64,000 bases of DNA from Serpens sp035497915 (GTDB taxonomy: Bacteria; Pseudomonadota; Gammaproteobacteria; Pseudomonadales; Pseudomonadaceae), in assembly GCF_035497915.1 (NCBI RefSeq), contig NZ_DATJCS010000012.1, positions 1-64,000 on the forward strand, written 5' to 3'. The position numbers and the translations under genes are program-made. This document shows, piece by piece, positions 16,168 to 25,334 of this stretch. Under the pieces are notes generated by a model that was given only the letters and a program-made list of their open reading frames with translations, was not told the origin of the DNA and made no database searches. The first letter of the stretch is position 1; each line of letters opens with the position of its first letter.

Positions 16168-18213
16168 ATGAGTCGAGAAACCGGCGACAACCTGCAGCGC
16201 AATCTCAGCCCCAACGAGCCCATGGGGGCGGTGATGGACCGCTACCTCAGCCGCCGCAGCGTGTTGCGCGGCAGCCTGGGCGCGGCGATCGCCATGATGG
16301 CCGGCGTCGGCCTGAGCGGCTGCCTCGACAAGGACGGCCGCCCGCGTCCGCCCCGGCCGCAACCGCAGCCCACCCAGCCCGACCCCTTGCGGCTCGGCTT
16401 CGATTCCATTCCCGGCTCGCGCACCGATGCCTGCGTGGTGCCGCCCGGCTACAGCGCCTACGTGCTGGCGCCCTGGGGCACGCCGCTGAACAGCGCCGCG
16501 CGTGCCTGGCAGGCCGATGGCGGCAACAGCGCCGACGATCAGGCCAATGCCGTGGGCATGCACCACGACGGCATGCACTTCTTCCCCCTCAACGGCAGCT
16601 CCGAAGACGGCCTGCTGGTGGTGAACTACGAGTACATCGACCAGAAGGCCCTGCACCCGAATGGTCCGACCCGCGATGCCGACGGCCGGCGTCCCGCCGA
16701 GGAGGTGCGCAAGGAGATCAACGCCCACGGCGTCGGCGTGTTGCGCATCCGCAAGGTCGGTGGCCGCTGGCAGGTGATGGACAACGACCCGCTCAATCGC
16801 CGCTTCACCACCGCCAGCGTGATGGACCTGTCCGGCCCGCTGCGCGGCAGCGCCCACGTGCAGACGCGCTTCTCGCCCGATGGCACCGTAACGCGCGGCA
16901 CCAACAACAACTGCGGCAACGGCTTCACCCCGTGGGGCACCTACCTGGCCTGCGAGGAAAACTGGCCCAACGTGTTCATCAACCGCGACGCCGGCCTGCC
17001 GGAGGATCAGCGCCGCATCGGCATTTCCACCGCCAGGACCAGCTACGCCTGGGAAACCGCCGCAGGCGACGCCAGCGAGGTGGACGAGGAATTCGCCCGC
17101 TTCGACATCACCCCGCGCGGCGCCAGCGCGCGGGACGACTACCGCAACGAGGCCAGCACCTACGGCTACATCGTCGAGATCGACCCGCACGATCCGACCA
17201 CCCGCGCGGTGAAGCGCACCGCCCTGGGCCGCTTCCGTCACGAGGGCTGCTGGCCGGCCAAGGCGCAGGCCGGTCAGCCGGTGGTGTTCTACAGCGGCGA
17301 CGACGCGCAGAACGAGTACCTCTACAAGTTCGTCTCCGCTGCCCTGTGGGACCCGGCCGACGCGAACCCCCTCGACCGCCTGGCCACCGGCGCCAAGTAC
17401 ATGGATCGCGGCACCCTCTACGTGGCGCGCTTCAATGACGACGGCGGCGGTGTCTGGCTGCCGCTGACCCCGGACAGCCTGACGCCCGAGGGCATCCCGC
17501 TCAGTGCCCTGTTCGGCGACCTGGCCGGCATCCTGCTCAACACCCGTGGCGCCGCCGACGCGCTGGGCGCCACGCCCATGGATCGTCCCGAATGGACGGC
17601 GGTGAACCCGCTGAACGGCGACGTGTACCTGACGCTGACCAACAACAGCAGCCGTACCGAGCCCAACGCCGCCAACCCGCGCACCCAGAACCGCCACGGC
17701 CACATCATCCGCTGGCACGACAGCGCCGATCAGCGGGGCTTCCGCTGGGACATCTTCGTGTTCGGCGCCCACGCCGCCGCTGACCCGAGCCTGAACCGTT
17801 CCGGCCTCACCGACCTGAACCAGTTCGCCAGCCCGGACGGCCTGGTCTTCGACAGCCGCGGCGTGTTGTGGATCCAGACCGACAACGGCGAGAAGACCCT
17901 CACCGACTACACCAACGACCAGATGCTGGCGGTGATTCCCGCCAACCTGATCGACCCGCAGGGCCGCGAGGTGCCGGTGAACGTGCAGAACCAGGGGGAA
18001 CTGCGGCGCTTCTTCGTCGGTCCCAATGGCTGCGAAGTCACCGGCCTGGCCTTCACCCCGGACAACCGCACGATGTTCGTCAACATCCAGCACCCGGGGA
18101 ACTGGCCCTACAGCGATGACGCCACCCAGGTCACGCCGGCCGGCAGCAAGGTACGGCCGCGCGCCGCGACCGTGGTGATCCAGCGCATCGACGGCGGCGA
18201 GCTGGCCGTCTGA
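16168..18213 (+). CDS. phoX: PhoX-family alkaline phosphatase (DUF839)
   Basis: Predicted secreted phosphatase of 681 residues that releases phosphate from organic esters using Ca/Fe cofactors. The N-terminal region holds a twin-arginine signal (SRRSVLRGS, R29-R30), so the folded protein should be exported by Tat. The hydrophobic core ends in GLSGC (C52), which could be a lipobox. PhoX/DUF839 motifs include HHDGMHFFPL, NNCGNGFTPWGTYLACEENW and RFRHEGCWPA. The start at 16168 has an AGAAGGA ribosome-binding site. A weak Pho box lies upstream and a terminator follows. With the GT/PAP2 pair at 1 kb it suggests a phosphate-starvation response. Strict enzymatic activity is inferred from family. Confidence 0.88.
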   Translation: MSRETGDNLQRNLSPNEPMGAVMDRYLSRRSVLRGSLGAAIAMMAGVGLSGCLDKDGRPRPPRPQPQPTQPDPLRLGFDSIPGSRTDACVVPPGYSAYVLAPWGTPLNSAARAWQADGGNSADDQANAVGMHHDGMHFFPLNGSSEDGLLVVNYEYIDQKALHPNGPTRDADGRRPAEEVRKEINAHGVGVLRIRKVGGRWQVMDNDPLNRRFTTASVMDLSGPLRGSAHVQTRFSPDGTVTRGTNNNCGNGFTPWGTYLACEENWPNVFINRDAGLPEDQRRIGISTARTSYAWETAAGDASEVDEEFARFDITPRGASARDDYRNEASTYGYIVEIDPHDPTTRAVKRTALGRFRHEGCWPAKAQAGQPVVFYSGDDAQNEYLYKFVSAALWDPADANPLDRLATGAKYMDRGTLYVARFNDDGGGVWLPLTPDSLTPEGIPLSALFGDLAGILLNTRGAADALGATPMDRPEWTAVNPLNGDVYLTLTNNSSRTEPNAANPRTQNRHGHIIRWHDSADQRGFRWDIFVFGAHAAADPSLNRSGLTDLNQFASPDGLVFDSRGVLWIQTDNGEKTLTDYTNDQMLAVIPANLIDPQGREVPVNVQNQGELRRFFVGPNGCEVTGLAFTPDNRTMFVNIQHPGNWPYSDDATQVTPAGSKVRPRAATVVIQRIDGGELAV

Positions 18214-18227
18214 GTCCCGCCGGTTCG

Positions 18228-18274
18228 CCCCGGCCCTCCGGCAGGGTGCCAGAGGGTCGGGGTGGGCCGTTTTA
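18228..18274 (+). terminator. Terminator-like hairpin after phoX
   Basis: An 11-bp, one-mismatch stem (CCCCGGCCCTC at 18228-18238 with GAGGGTCGGGG at 18252-18262) is followed by TGGGCCGTTTT. The U-tract is short and displaced, so termination may be partial. Confidence 0.55.
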
Positions 18275-18387
18275 ATGCCAGCCAGATCTCCCGCCTGCCC
18301 CGCGCGGGTGTCGTGGCTCCGGGCCCGGCGTGAAGCCGGACGGCGCCGGCAATCGCTACCCATCCATCCGACTCTGGGGAATCCGGC

Positions 18388-19392
18388 ATGACCATCAACG
18401 TAGGCATCAACGGTTTCGGCCGCATCGGACGGCTGGCGCTGCGCGCCGCCTGGGACTGGCCGGAACTGCGGTTCGTGCGCATCAACGACCCGGCCGCCGA
18501 CGCGGCAACCCACGCCCACCTGCTGAATTTCGACTCGGTGCACGGCCGCTGGCAGCACGAGGCGGGCAGCGACGGCGACAACATCGTCATTGAGGGTCAG
18601 CGCATTCCGGTGACCCACAAGAAGGCCATCGCCGACACCGACTGGTCGGACTGCGATCTGGTGATCGAGGCCAGCGGCAAGATGAAGACCGTGGCCGTGC
18701 TGCAGGGCTACCTGGATCAGGGCGTCAAGCGCGTGGTGGTCAGCGCGCCGGTCAAGGAACCGGGCGTGCTCAATGTGGTGATGGGCGTCAACGACCGGCT
18801 GTTCGACCCGGCACAGCACCGCATCGTCACCGCCGCGTCCTGCACCACCAATTGCCTGGCCCCGGTGGTCAAGGTAATCCACGAAGCGCTCGGCATCCGC
18901 CATGGCTCGATCACCACCATCCACGGCCCGACCAACTCGCAGAGCCTGCTCGACCAGCCGCACAAGGACCTGCGTCGCGCCCGTGCCTCGCTGCTGAGCC
19001 TGATCCCGACCAGCACCGGCTCGGCCACCGCGATCGCCGAGATTTTCCCGGAGCTGCGCGGCAAGCTGAACGGCCACGCGGTGCGCGTGCCGCTGGCCAA
19101 CGCCTCGCTGACCGACTGCGTGTTCGAAGTGGAACGCGCCACCACGGTCGAGGAGGTCAACCAACTGCTCAAGGCTGCCGCCGACGGCGAGCTGAAGGGC
19201 ATCCTCGGCTACGAGGAGCGCCCGCTGGTGTCCATCGACTACCGCACCGACCCGCGCTCGTCGATCGTCGACGCGCTGTCGACGATGGTGGTCAACGGCA
19301 CCCAGGTGAAGATCTACGCCTGGTACGACAACGAATGGGGCTACGCCAACCGCACCGTGGAGCTGGCCCGGTTGGTCGGCCTGGCTGATTGA
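18388..19392 (+). CDS. ArsJ-associated-type glyceraldehyde-3-phosphate dehydrogenase
   Basis: NAD-dependent GAPDH fold, 334 residues. The Rossmann motif INGFGRIGR and the catalytic SCTTNC are intact. The sequence has features I associate with the GAPDH that partners ArsJ, for example INDPAADAATHAHLLNFDSV, ADTDWSDCDLVIEASGKMKT and DNEWGYANRTVELARL. In that pathway the enzyme makes 1-arseno-3-phosphoglycerate, which ArsJ exports. No arsJ, arsR or arsenate gene is adjacent, so this copy is either separated from its partner or serves another role. The segment after the catalytic His reads HGPTNSQ instead of the HD-x-TN form more usual in the family. Standard glycolytic GAPDH remains possible. Confidence 0.85.
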   Translation: MTINVGINGFGRIGRLALRAAWDWPELRFVRINDPAADAATHAHLLNFDSVHGRWQHEAGSDGDNIVIEGQRIPVTHKKAIADTDWSDCDLVIEASGKMKTVAVLQGYLDQGVKRVVVSAPVKEPGVLNVVMGVNDRLFDPAQHRIVTAASCTTNCLAPVVKVIHEALGIRHGSITTIHGPTNSQSLLDQPHKDLRRARASLLSLIPTSTGSATAIAEIFPELRGKLNGHAVRVPLANASLTDCVFEVERATTVEEVNQLLKAAADGELKGILGYEERPLVSIDYRTDPRSSIVDALSTMVVNGTQVKIYAWYDNEWGYANRTVELARLVGLAD

Positions 19393-19418
19393 GCGGTGAG
19401 ACGGAATCGCCGACCCCG

Positions 19419-19507
19419 GTGGGGCCGGGTTTATCCCGGCCGTCAGCGGTGGGATTGCCGCCGGTGCGCCGGCCGCAGTCCGCTGGCCGGCGTAAAGCCG
19501 GCCCTAC
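19419..19507. repeat. REP doublet, family B
   Basis: Inverted pair GTGGGGCCGGGTTTATCCCG / GGCCGGCGTAAAGCCGGCCC just after the GAPDH stop codon. It opens the 436-base gap before the OmpA-like lipoprotein gene, which also holds the family-D palindrome at 19515-19605. Confidence 0.8.
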
Positions 19508-19514
19508 AGCTTGC

Positions 19515-19605
19515 GTAGGGTGGGTCAGGCCGCAGGCCGTAACCCACCGTTTGGCCCAGCGGCATCCCTGGCGGGTTACGCCGCTGTGCGGCTAACCCAC
19601 CCTAC
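19515..19605. repeat. REP doublet, family D
   Basis: GTAGGGTGGGTCAGGCCGCA on the left and the inverted GGCTAACCCACCCTAC on the right bracket a pair of internal GTAACCC/GGGTTAC hairpins. A shorter related hairpin is at 27289-27318. From 19606 to 19828 I see only a GC-rich inverted stretch (CTCGCCCCTTGCGGGAGAGG region) and the likely promoter region of the next gene. Confidence 0.75.
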
Positions 19606-19828
19606 GGTTCCTTTCTCCCCTCGCCCCTTGCGGGAGAGGGGCTGGGTGAGAGGGGGTATCCCGCCAGTCGTCCGCGAGCCGGTGATTACTGTGCGGCAAT
19701 CGACACTGGCGCAGCCCGGGAGCTGCCTGCCGATTGTCAGGCGGATAATCTGGCGCGGAACTTTTGGTGCCGATTGCCCTCAAAGCGCGGGGCCAACCCA
19801 ACCATCTGAATTCAAAGGAAAATCCATC

Positions 19829-20491
19829 ATGAGAAACTGGCGTACCCTGACCGCCATTGCCGCCAGCGTCGCGCTGCTGGCGGGTTGCACCACCAACCCC
19901 TACACCGGCGAACAACAGGCGGGCAAGGTGGGTGTTTATGGTGGCCTCGGCGCCGTGGCCGGTGCTGCCGTTGGCGCCGCCACCTCCAGCAAGAAGGACC
20001 GCAAAAAGGGCGCGCTGATCGGCGCCGCGGTGGGCGGCCTGGCCGCCGGTGGCTACGGCGCCTATGTCGACCAGCAGGAAGCCAAGCTGCGTCAGACCCT
20101 GGTCAACAGCGGTGTGCAGGTCCAGCGTGAGGGGGACAACCTGATCCTGATCATGCCGGGCAACATCACCTTCGCCTCCAGCTCCGCCGACATCTCCGCC
20201 AGCTTCTACGACACCCTGAATTCGCTGGTGCTGGTGTTCAAGGAGTTCAACAAGAACGGCATCCAGATCGTCGGCCACACCGACAGCACCGGTTCGCTGC
20301 AGCTGAACCAGACCCTGTCCAACAACCGCGCCATGAGCGTGGCCAACTACCTGACCGCCAACGGCGTGGCGGCCAACCGTATCTCCGCCTACGGCGCCGG
20401 CCCGAACCAGCCGATCGCCAGCAATAGCACCGCTGCCGGCCGTCAGCAGAACCGTCGCGTGGAAATCACCCTGCTGCCGCCGCAGCAGTAA
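19829..20491 (+). CDS. OmpA-family outer-membrane lipoprotein (YiaD/YfiB-like)
   Basis: Lipoprotein of 220 residues. The signal peptide ends in the lipobox LLAGC (C20). A Gly/Ala-rich segment at about 37-80 (GGLGAVAGAAVGAATSSKKD and GAAVGGLAAGGYG) is the glycine-zipper typical of YiaD-like proteins and may insert into or span the membrane. Residues about 105-220 are an OmpA C-terminal peptidoglycan-binding domain, with the diaminopimelate-binding Asp/Arg in GHTDSTGSLQLNQTLSNNRA and QNRRVEI. It should tether the outer membrane to the cell wall. The ATG at 19829 follows CAAAGGAAAA and is favoured over upstream in-frame codons. A strong terminator follows. Confidence 0.9.
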   Translation: MRNWRTLTAIAASVALLAGCTTNPYTGEQQAGKVGVYGGLGAVAGAAVGAATSSKKDRKKGALIGAAVGGLAAGGYGAYVDQQEAKLRQTLVNSGVQVQREGDNLILIMPGNITFASSSADISASFYDTLNSLVLVFKEFNKNGIQIVGHTDSTGSLQLNQTLSNNRAMSVANYLTANGVAANRISAYGAGPNQPIASNSTAAGRQQNRRVEITLLPPQQ

Positions 20492-20508
20492 GCGCTTCCC
20501 CCGGAATG

Positions 20509-20536
20509 AAAAAGCCCGCCGATTGGCGGGCTTTTT
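20509..20536 (+). terminator. Rho-independent terminator
   Basis: AAAAAGCCCGCC-GATT-GGCGGGCTTTTT: a 7-bp GC stem extended by A:U pairs, with a 4-nt loop and T5. It can act on both strands. Confidence 0.9.
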
Positions 20537-20564
20537 CATTGGGCGGAGATTTTCGCCTGCTTTT

Positions 20565-20638
20565 CGTAGGAGCGGCTTCAGCCGCGATGCTTTGGGCTCA
20601 TGTTGCGAAAGAGCATCGCGGCTGAAGCCGCTCCTACG
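20565..20638. repeat. REP doublet, family A
   Basis: CGTAGGAGCGGCTTCAGCCG and its inverted partner CATCGCGGCTGAAGCCGCTC are separated by about 25 bp. It ends 4 bp from the trmA stop codon, so on the minus strand it is the first structure in the trmA 3' region. Confidence 0.85.
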
Positions 20639-20642
20639 TTTT

Positions 20643-21734
20643 TTAGCGCTTTTCCAGCAGAACCCCGGCTTCCATGTGGTGCGTCCAGGGGAACTGGTCG
20701 AACAGCGCGCAGCGGCTGACGCGGTGGGTGTCGTGCAACTGGGCGATGTTGGCCGCCAGGGTTTCCGGGTTGCAGGAGATATACAGGATGCGCTCGAAGC
20801 GCCGGGTCAGCTCGCAGGTGTCCGGGTCCATGCCGGCGCGCGGCGGGTCGACGAACACGGTGCCGAAGCGGTAGCTGTCCAGGTCGACGTCGGCCAGGCG
20901 GCGGAACGGACGGACCTTGTTGAGCGCCTGGGTCAGCTCCTCGGCGGACAGGCGCACCAGGGTGACGTTGTCGATGCCGTTGTCGGCCAGATTGGCCAGC
21001 GCGGCATTCACCGAACTCTTGCTGATCTCGGTGGCCAGCACCTTGTTCACGCGGGTGGCCAGCGGCAGGGTGAAATTGCCGTTGCCGCAGTACAGCTCCA
21101 GCAGATCGTCGTCGCGCTCGCCCAGCACCTCGTAGGCCCAGCCGAGCATCTTCTGGCAGACCGCGCCGTTGGGCTGGCTGAAGGCGCCTTCCGGCTGCCG
21201 GTAACGGAACTCGCGGCCCGCCACGCAGAGGGTTTCGCTGACGTAGTCGCGACCGACCACCCGGCGCTGGCCCCGCGAGCGGCCGACGATGCTGGCGCCG
21301 AGGATCGCCGCCAGCGGCTCGGCCGCCTGCTCCCAGGCATCGTCCAGCGGGCGGTGATAGGCGAGGGTGATCAGCGCGTCGCCCGACAGGGTGGTGAGGA
21401 ATTCCACCTGGAACAGCTTGTGGCCCAGGGTCTCGCTGGCCTGCCAGGCGGCCTTCAGGCGTGGCATCAGTTCGTTGATGCGCGGGCTGGCGATGGGGAA
21501 GTCGTCGAGCAGGATCGGCGCGCGCTTGTCGCCCGGCTCGAACATCGCGTAGTGGCGCTGCTCGCCGTCGCGCCACAGGCGGAATTCGGCACGCAGCCGG
21601 TAATGGCTCAGGGGCGAATCGAACACCTCGGGGGTCGGGGCAGCGAAGGGCGCCAGCAGCTCGCGCAGGCGGGCCTGCTTGTCGGCAAGCTGGGCGGAAT
21701 AGGCGGCGGCGTCTTGCGGACGGATCATGGGCAA
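20643..21734 (-). CDS. trmA: tRNA (uracil-5-)-methyltransferase TrmA
   Basis: SAM-dependent enzyme that makes m5U54 (ribothymidine) in the T-loop of tRNAs. 363 residues, as expected. Visible motifs: SPLSHYRLRAEFRLW near the N-terminus, the SAM-binding LLELYCGNGNFTLPLA, the VDPPRAGMD motif, the catalytic Cys in YISCNPETL (about residue 319) and DQFPWTHHMEAGVLLEK at the C-terminus. ATG codons at 21734 and 21728 are both possible starts. Unlike RlmD/RlmCD, it lacks an N-terminal TRAM domain and iron-sulfur cysteines, which supports TrmA. Confidence 0.96.
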   Translation of the reverse strand: MPMIRPQDAAAYSAQLADKQARLRELLAPFAAPTPEVFDSPLSHYRLRAEFRLWRDGEQRHYAMFEPGDKRAPILLDDFPIASPRINELMPRLKAAWQASETLGHKLFQVEFLTTLSGDALITLAYHRPLDDAWEQAAEPLAAILGASIVGRSRGQRRVVGRDYVSETLCVAGREFRYRQPEGAFSQPNGAVCQKMLGWAYEVLGERDDDLLELYCGNGNFTLPLATRVNKVLATEISKSSVNAALANLADNGIDNVTLVRLSAEELTQALNKVRPFRRLADVDLDSYRFGTVFVDPPRAGMDPDTCELTRRFERILYISCNPETLAANIAQLHDTHRVSRCALFDQFPWTHHMEAGVLLEKR

Positions 21735-21846
21735 CTCGTGTGGGTAAGGACGGCAGGGCCGCAGGATGAAAAATTCGCGCGGCGATTTTCCACCGATCCG
21801 GAGCCGAATGCACGGCCGGGGGGACCGGCCGTCGGTAGCTGAACCC

Positions 21847-21879
21847 TCGCGGCTGAAGCCAGGGGGGCTTCAGCCGCGA
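21847..21879. repeat. Family-A REP hairpin, possible terminator
   Basis: TCGCGGCTGAAGCC-AGGGG-GGCTTCAGCCGCGA is a perfect 14-bp stem. It lies 10 bp beyond the purine permease stop codon on the minus strand. It has no U-tract, so it may slow transcription or protect the mRNA 3' end. Confidence 0.6.
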
Positions 21880-21889
21880 TGGGCTGGGA

Positions 21890-23179
21890 TCAGAACAGCG
21901 CCAGCTTGACCACGAACAGCGCCGACAGCACCCACATGGCCGGGCTCAGTTCACGCCAGCGACCGGCCAGCAGGTGGATGGCGGTCCAGGCGATGAAGCC
22001 GAAGGCGATGCCGTTGGCGATGGAGAAGGTCAGCGGCATGGCCAGCGCGGCGATGGACACCGGGGCGGCGACGGCCAGGTCGTTCCAATCGATGTTGGCC
22101 AGGCTGCTGAGCATCAGCACGGCGACGAACATCAGCGCCGGCGCGGTGGCGTAGGCGGGCACCGAGCTGGCCAGCGGCGAGAAGAACAGGCTGAGCAGGA
22201 ACAGCAGGGCGACCACGCAGGCGGTCAGGCCGGTGCGGCCACCGGCGCCGATGCCGGCGGCGGATTCCACGTAGCTGGTGGTGGTCGAGGTGCCCAGCGC
22301 GGCGCCGGCCATGGTGGCGGTGCTATCGGCGAGCAGGGCGCGACCCAGGCGCGGCATATGACCGTTCTTGTCGACCAGGCCGGCGCGCTGGGAAACCCCG
22401 ATCAGCGTGCCGGAGGTGTCGAACAGGTCGACGAACAGGAAGGCGAAGACCACGCTGACCAGGCCGATATCCAGCGCGCCCATGATGTCCAGTTCCAGCA
22501 GGGTCGGCATCAGCGACGGCGGCGCGGAGACCACGCCCTGCAGTTCGGACAGGCCGAGCAGGATGGACAGGGCGGTGACGGCGAGGATGCCGATCATTAC
22601 CGCGCCGGTGATCTTGCGGTAGGCCAGCGCGGAGATCAGGAAGAAGCCCAGGCAGGCCAGCAGTGGACCGCCGGCGCCCAGGTCGCCCAGGCCCACCAGG
22701 GTGGCCGGGTGGTCAACCACGATGCCGGCGTTCTTCAGGGCGATGATCGCCAGGAACAGGCCGATACCGGCGCCGATGCCGGCGCGCAGCGGCAGCGGCA
22801 CGCTGTTGATGATCCATTCGCGGACCTTGAAGGCCGACAGCAGGAAGAACAGCACGCCGGACAGGAACACCGCGCCCAGACCGACCTGCCAGGTGTAGCC
22901 CATGGTCAGCACCACGGTGTAGGTGAAGAAGGCGTTCAGGCCCATGCCCGGCGCCAGGGCGATCGGGTAGTTGGCCAGCAGGCCCATCAGGGAAGAACCG
23001 ATGGCGGCGGCCAGGCAGGTGGCGACGAACACCGCGCCCTGGTCCATGCCGGTGGAGGCCAGCATCGACGGGTTGACGAACAGGATGTAGGCCATGGTCA
23101 GGAAGGTGGTGAGACCGGCCAGGATCTCGGTGCGCACGGTGGTGTTATGGGCACGCAGTTGGAACAGCTTCTCCAGCAT
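21890..23179 (-). CDS. NCS2-family purine permease (AzgA/GhxP-like)
   Basis: Inner-membrane proton-coupled nucleobase transporter of 429 residues with about 12-14 hydrophobic helices. It belongs to the AzgA branch (adenine/guanine/hypoxanthine), recognised by EILAGLTTFLTMAYILFVNP, the NYPIALAPGMGLNAFFTYTV loop and VVFAFLFVDLFDTSGTLIG. The ATG at 23179 is preferred because GGGGAA lies upstream; another in-frame ATG at 23209 lacks a ribosome-binding site. It appears monocistronic with a REP hairpin behind it. I see no purine riboswitch in the 180 bp upstream. Which purine is preferred cannot be said. Confidence 0.9.
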   Translation of the reverse strand: MLEKLFQLRAHNTTVRTEILAGLTTFLTMAYILFVNPSMLASTGMDQGAVFVATCLAAAIGSSLMGLLANYPIALAPGMGLNAFFTYTVVLTMGYTWQVGLGAVFLSGVLFFLLSAFKVREWIINSVPLPLRAGIGAGIGLFLAIIALKNAGIVVDHPATLVGLGDLGAGGPLLACLGFFLISALAYRKITGAVMIGILAVTALSILLGLSELQGVVSAPPSLMPTLLELDIMGALDIGLVSVVFAFLFVDLFDTSGTLIGVSQRAGLVDKNGHMPRLGRALLADSTATMAGAALGTSTTTSYVESAAGIGAGGRTGLTACVVALLFLLSLFFSPLASSVPAYATAPALMFVAVLMLSSLANIDWNDLAVAAPVSIAALAMPLTFSIANGIAFGFIAWTAIHLLAGRWRELSPAMWVLSALFVVKLALF

Positions 23180-23358
23180 GATGGGTTCCCCAAAGGCGGT
23201 ATTCGCCATGATTGACTGTGCGGCAGGTGACAAGCGGAGGTCTGTATGCAGGCGCGAGCGAGTCTTCGCCCGTCTGCGCCTGCTCGGGCCCCTTGGACAG
23301 GCGGCCCGCAAACGCGGCGCATGATACCAGCTGGGCGCAGGGCGTGAATGGGCGAGGA

Positions 23359-24483
23359 TCAGCGGCGAATCGCGCGAAGAATCACGAATTTTGGCGTGGC
23401 GGCCACCTGCTCGACGCGCTCGAACAGCCGCTTGAGCTTGACGTGATAGCCCAGGTGGCGGTTGCCGACGATCCACAGTTCCCCGCCGCTGGCCAACGCC
23501 TGGCGCGCCTGCTGGAACATGCGCCAGGCGAGGAAGTCGCCGACCACCTGCTGCTGGTGGAAGGGCGGGTTGCACAGCACCAGGTCCAGCGAGTCGGCCG
23601 GCTGTTCGGCCAGCCCGTCGCCGGGGCGGATCTCCACCGGGCGTTCGCCGAGGATCGCCCGCCAGTTCTCGGCGGCCGACTGCACGGCCATGTAGGACTC
23701 GTCCACCAGGGTCAGTTGCGCCTCGGGATTGGCCAGCGCGCAGGCGATGCCGAGGATGCCGTTGCCGCAGCCGAGGTCCGCGACCCGTGCCGTACCCAGT
23801 CCGCTCGGCAGGTGCGGCAGGAAGGCACGAGTGCCGATGTCCAGCCCTTCGCGGCAGAACAGGTTGGCGTGGTTGAGCAGTTCGATGGCCGGCTGATCCA
23901 GCCGGTAGCGGGTCGGGTAGGGCGATACCGGCGCCGGGCGCGCCTCGGGTGTGGCGAACAGCAGGCGCGCCTTCTTCACCGCCAGCGAGGCCTGTACCGG
24001 GCCGATGTATTGCTCCAGCAGATCGCCGGCGGCGCGCGGCAGGTGCTTGATCATGGCCGCAGCGATCACCCGCGCGCCCGGCGCCAGGCGGCCGTGCAGG
24101 CGGATCAGCTGTTCCTCCAGCAGCGCCAGGGTCTTCGGGATGCGGATCAGCACCACATCGAACGGGCCTTCGGGGGTGGCGCTGGCCGGCACGAAGAGCG
24201 GCGCGGCGGTGATGCCATTGCGTTGCAGGTTCTTCTCCAGGGCCAGATGGCCCAGGTGCGAGTCGCCGCTGCTGGTCACCCGGGCATGGGGCGCCAGGCT
24301 GCAGGCCAGCGCGCCGAAGCCGTCGTTGAGGATCAGCACCCGCTCATCGGCGCCCAGTCCCTGTTCGTGCAGATGGGTGAGCAGGTACTCGTCGGCGGCG
24401 TCGAACGCCTGCAGGGGTTCGTTCTGCTGTTCAGGCTGGCGGATCAGGTCGAGGCGGGCGAAGGGCGTGTCGAGAATAGGCAT
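23359..24483 (-). CDS. rlmG: 23S rRNA (guanine-N2)-methyltransferase RlmG
   Basis: SAM-dependent methyltransferase of 374 residues that modifies G1835 of 23S rRNA. It has the two-domain RsmC/RlmG architecture: a degenerate N-terminal domain (RVLILNDGFGALACSLAP) and a catalytic C-terminal domain with VADLGCGNGILGIACAL and the N2-methylguanine motif LCNPPFH at about 295-301. It diverges from fpr across 74 bp. Confidence 0.93.
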   Translation of the reverse strand: MPILDTPFARLDLIRQPEQQNEPLQAFDAADEYLLTHLHEQGLGADERVLILNDGFGALACSLAPHARVTSSGDSHLGHLALEKNLQRNGITAAPLFVPASATPEGPFDVVLIRIPKTLALLEEQLIRLHGRLAPGARVIAAAMIKHLPRAAGDLLEQYIGPVQASLAVKKARLLFATPEARPAPVSPYPTRYRLDQPAIELLNHANLFCREGLDIGTRAFLPHLPSGLGTARVADLGCGNGILGIACALANPEAQLTLVDESYMAVQSAAENWRAILGERPVEIRPGDGLAEQPADSLDLVLCNPPFHQQQVVGDFLAWRMFQQARQALASGGELWIVGNRHLGYHVKLKRLFERVEQVAATPKFVILRAIRR

Positions 24484-24557
24484 GAAGACTGGCGGGTTTT
24501 CCGGGAGCCGATTAGGCGTAGTCTGAAAACGAACCGGACCACGCGGAGGTGCGCAGT

Positions 24558-25334
24558 ATGACGGCCAGCGAAGAGAAGTTCACCCGCCAGCGGCTGCTGG
24601 CGGTGGAGACCCTGACGCCCAGCTTGTTCACCCTGCGCACCACGCGCGATGCGGGCTTCCGCTTCCAGGCCGGGCAGTTCGCCCGCCTGGGGGTGCGCAA
24701 GCCGAGCGGCAGCCTGGTGTGGCGCGCCTATTCGATGGTCTCCGCCCCCCACGACGACTTCCTCGACTTCTTCTCGGTAGTCGTGCCGGACGGCGAATTC
24801 ACCAGCGAGCTGCGCCGCCTCGGCCCTGGCGACGAACTGCTGGTGGAGCGCCAGCCGTTCGGTTACCTGACCCTGGACCGCTTCCCGGACGGTCGCGACC
24901 TGTGGCTGCTGGCGACCGGTACTGGAATTGCGCCGTTCCTGTCGATCCTGCAGGACTTCGCGGCCTGGCAGCGTTTCGAACGCATCGTGCTGGTGTACAG
25001 CGTGCGCGAGGCGCGCGAGCTGGCCTATCAGGAGCTGATCAAGGGCTTCGCGGGGCGCGACTACCTGGCCGAACACGCCCACAAGCTCACCTACCTGCCG
25101 ACCATCACCCGCGAGCAGCGGCCGGGTGCGCTGCACGGGCGTATCACCACCCTGCTGGAAACGGGCGAACTGGAGCGCGCCGCTGGTCTGCGGCTGAGCC
25201 CGGAACACTCGCGCATCATGCTCTGCGGCAACCCGCAGATGATCGAGGACACCCGGCTGCTGCTCAAGGCGCGCGACCTGCAGCTGAGCCTCACGCGGCG
25301 CCCTGGCCAGGTCGCGGTGGAGAATTACTGGTAA
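24558..25334 (+). CDS. fpr: Ferredoxin/flavodoxin-NADP reductase
   Basis: FAD-containing oxidoreductase of 258 residues that moves electrons between NADPH and ferredoxin or flavodoxin, used in oxidative-stress defence and iron-sulfur chemistry. The FAD motif RAYSMVSAP is at about 55-63, the NADPH-binding GTGIAPFLSIL follows, and CGNPQMI precedes the C-terminus, which ends VENYW with the stacking aromatic. The ATG at 24558 is chosen because GGAGG lies 8 bp upstream; the GTG at 24549 would overlap that site. It diverges from rlmG. Confidence 0.95.
   Translation: MTASEEKFTRQRLLAVETLTPSLFTLRTTRDAGFRFQAGQFARLGVRKPSGSLVWRAYSMVSAPHDDFLDFFSVVVPDGEFTSELRRLGPGDELLVERQPFGYLTLDRFPDGRDLWLLATGTGIAPFLSILQDFAAWQRFERIVLVYSVREARELAYQELIKGFAGRDYLAEHAHKLTYLPTITREQRPGALHGRITTLLETGELERAAGLRLSPEHSRIMLCGNPQMIEDTRLLLKARDLQLSLTRRPGQVAVENYW

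Noticed and set aside
16117..19164. A 1015-residue minus-strand frame antisense to phoX and GAPDH
   Set aside because: No domain, no start context, and it mirrors two well-supported plus-strand genes.
18388..19392. Arsenic-resistance operon
   Set aside because: Only the GAPDH resembles an ars gene; no arsR, arsB, arsC or arsJ is near.
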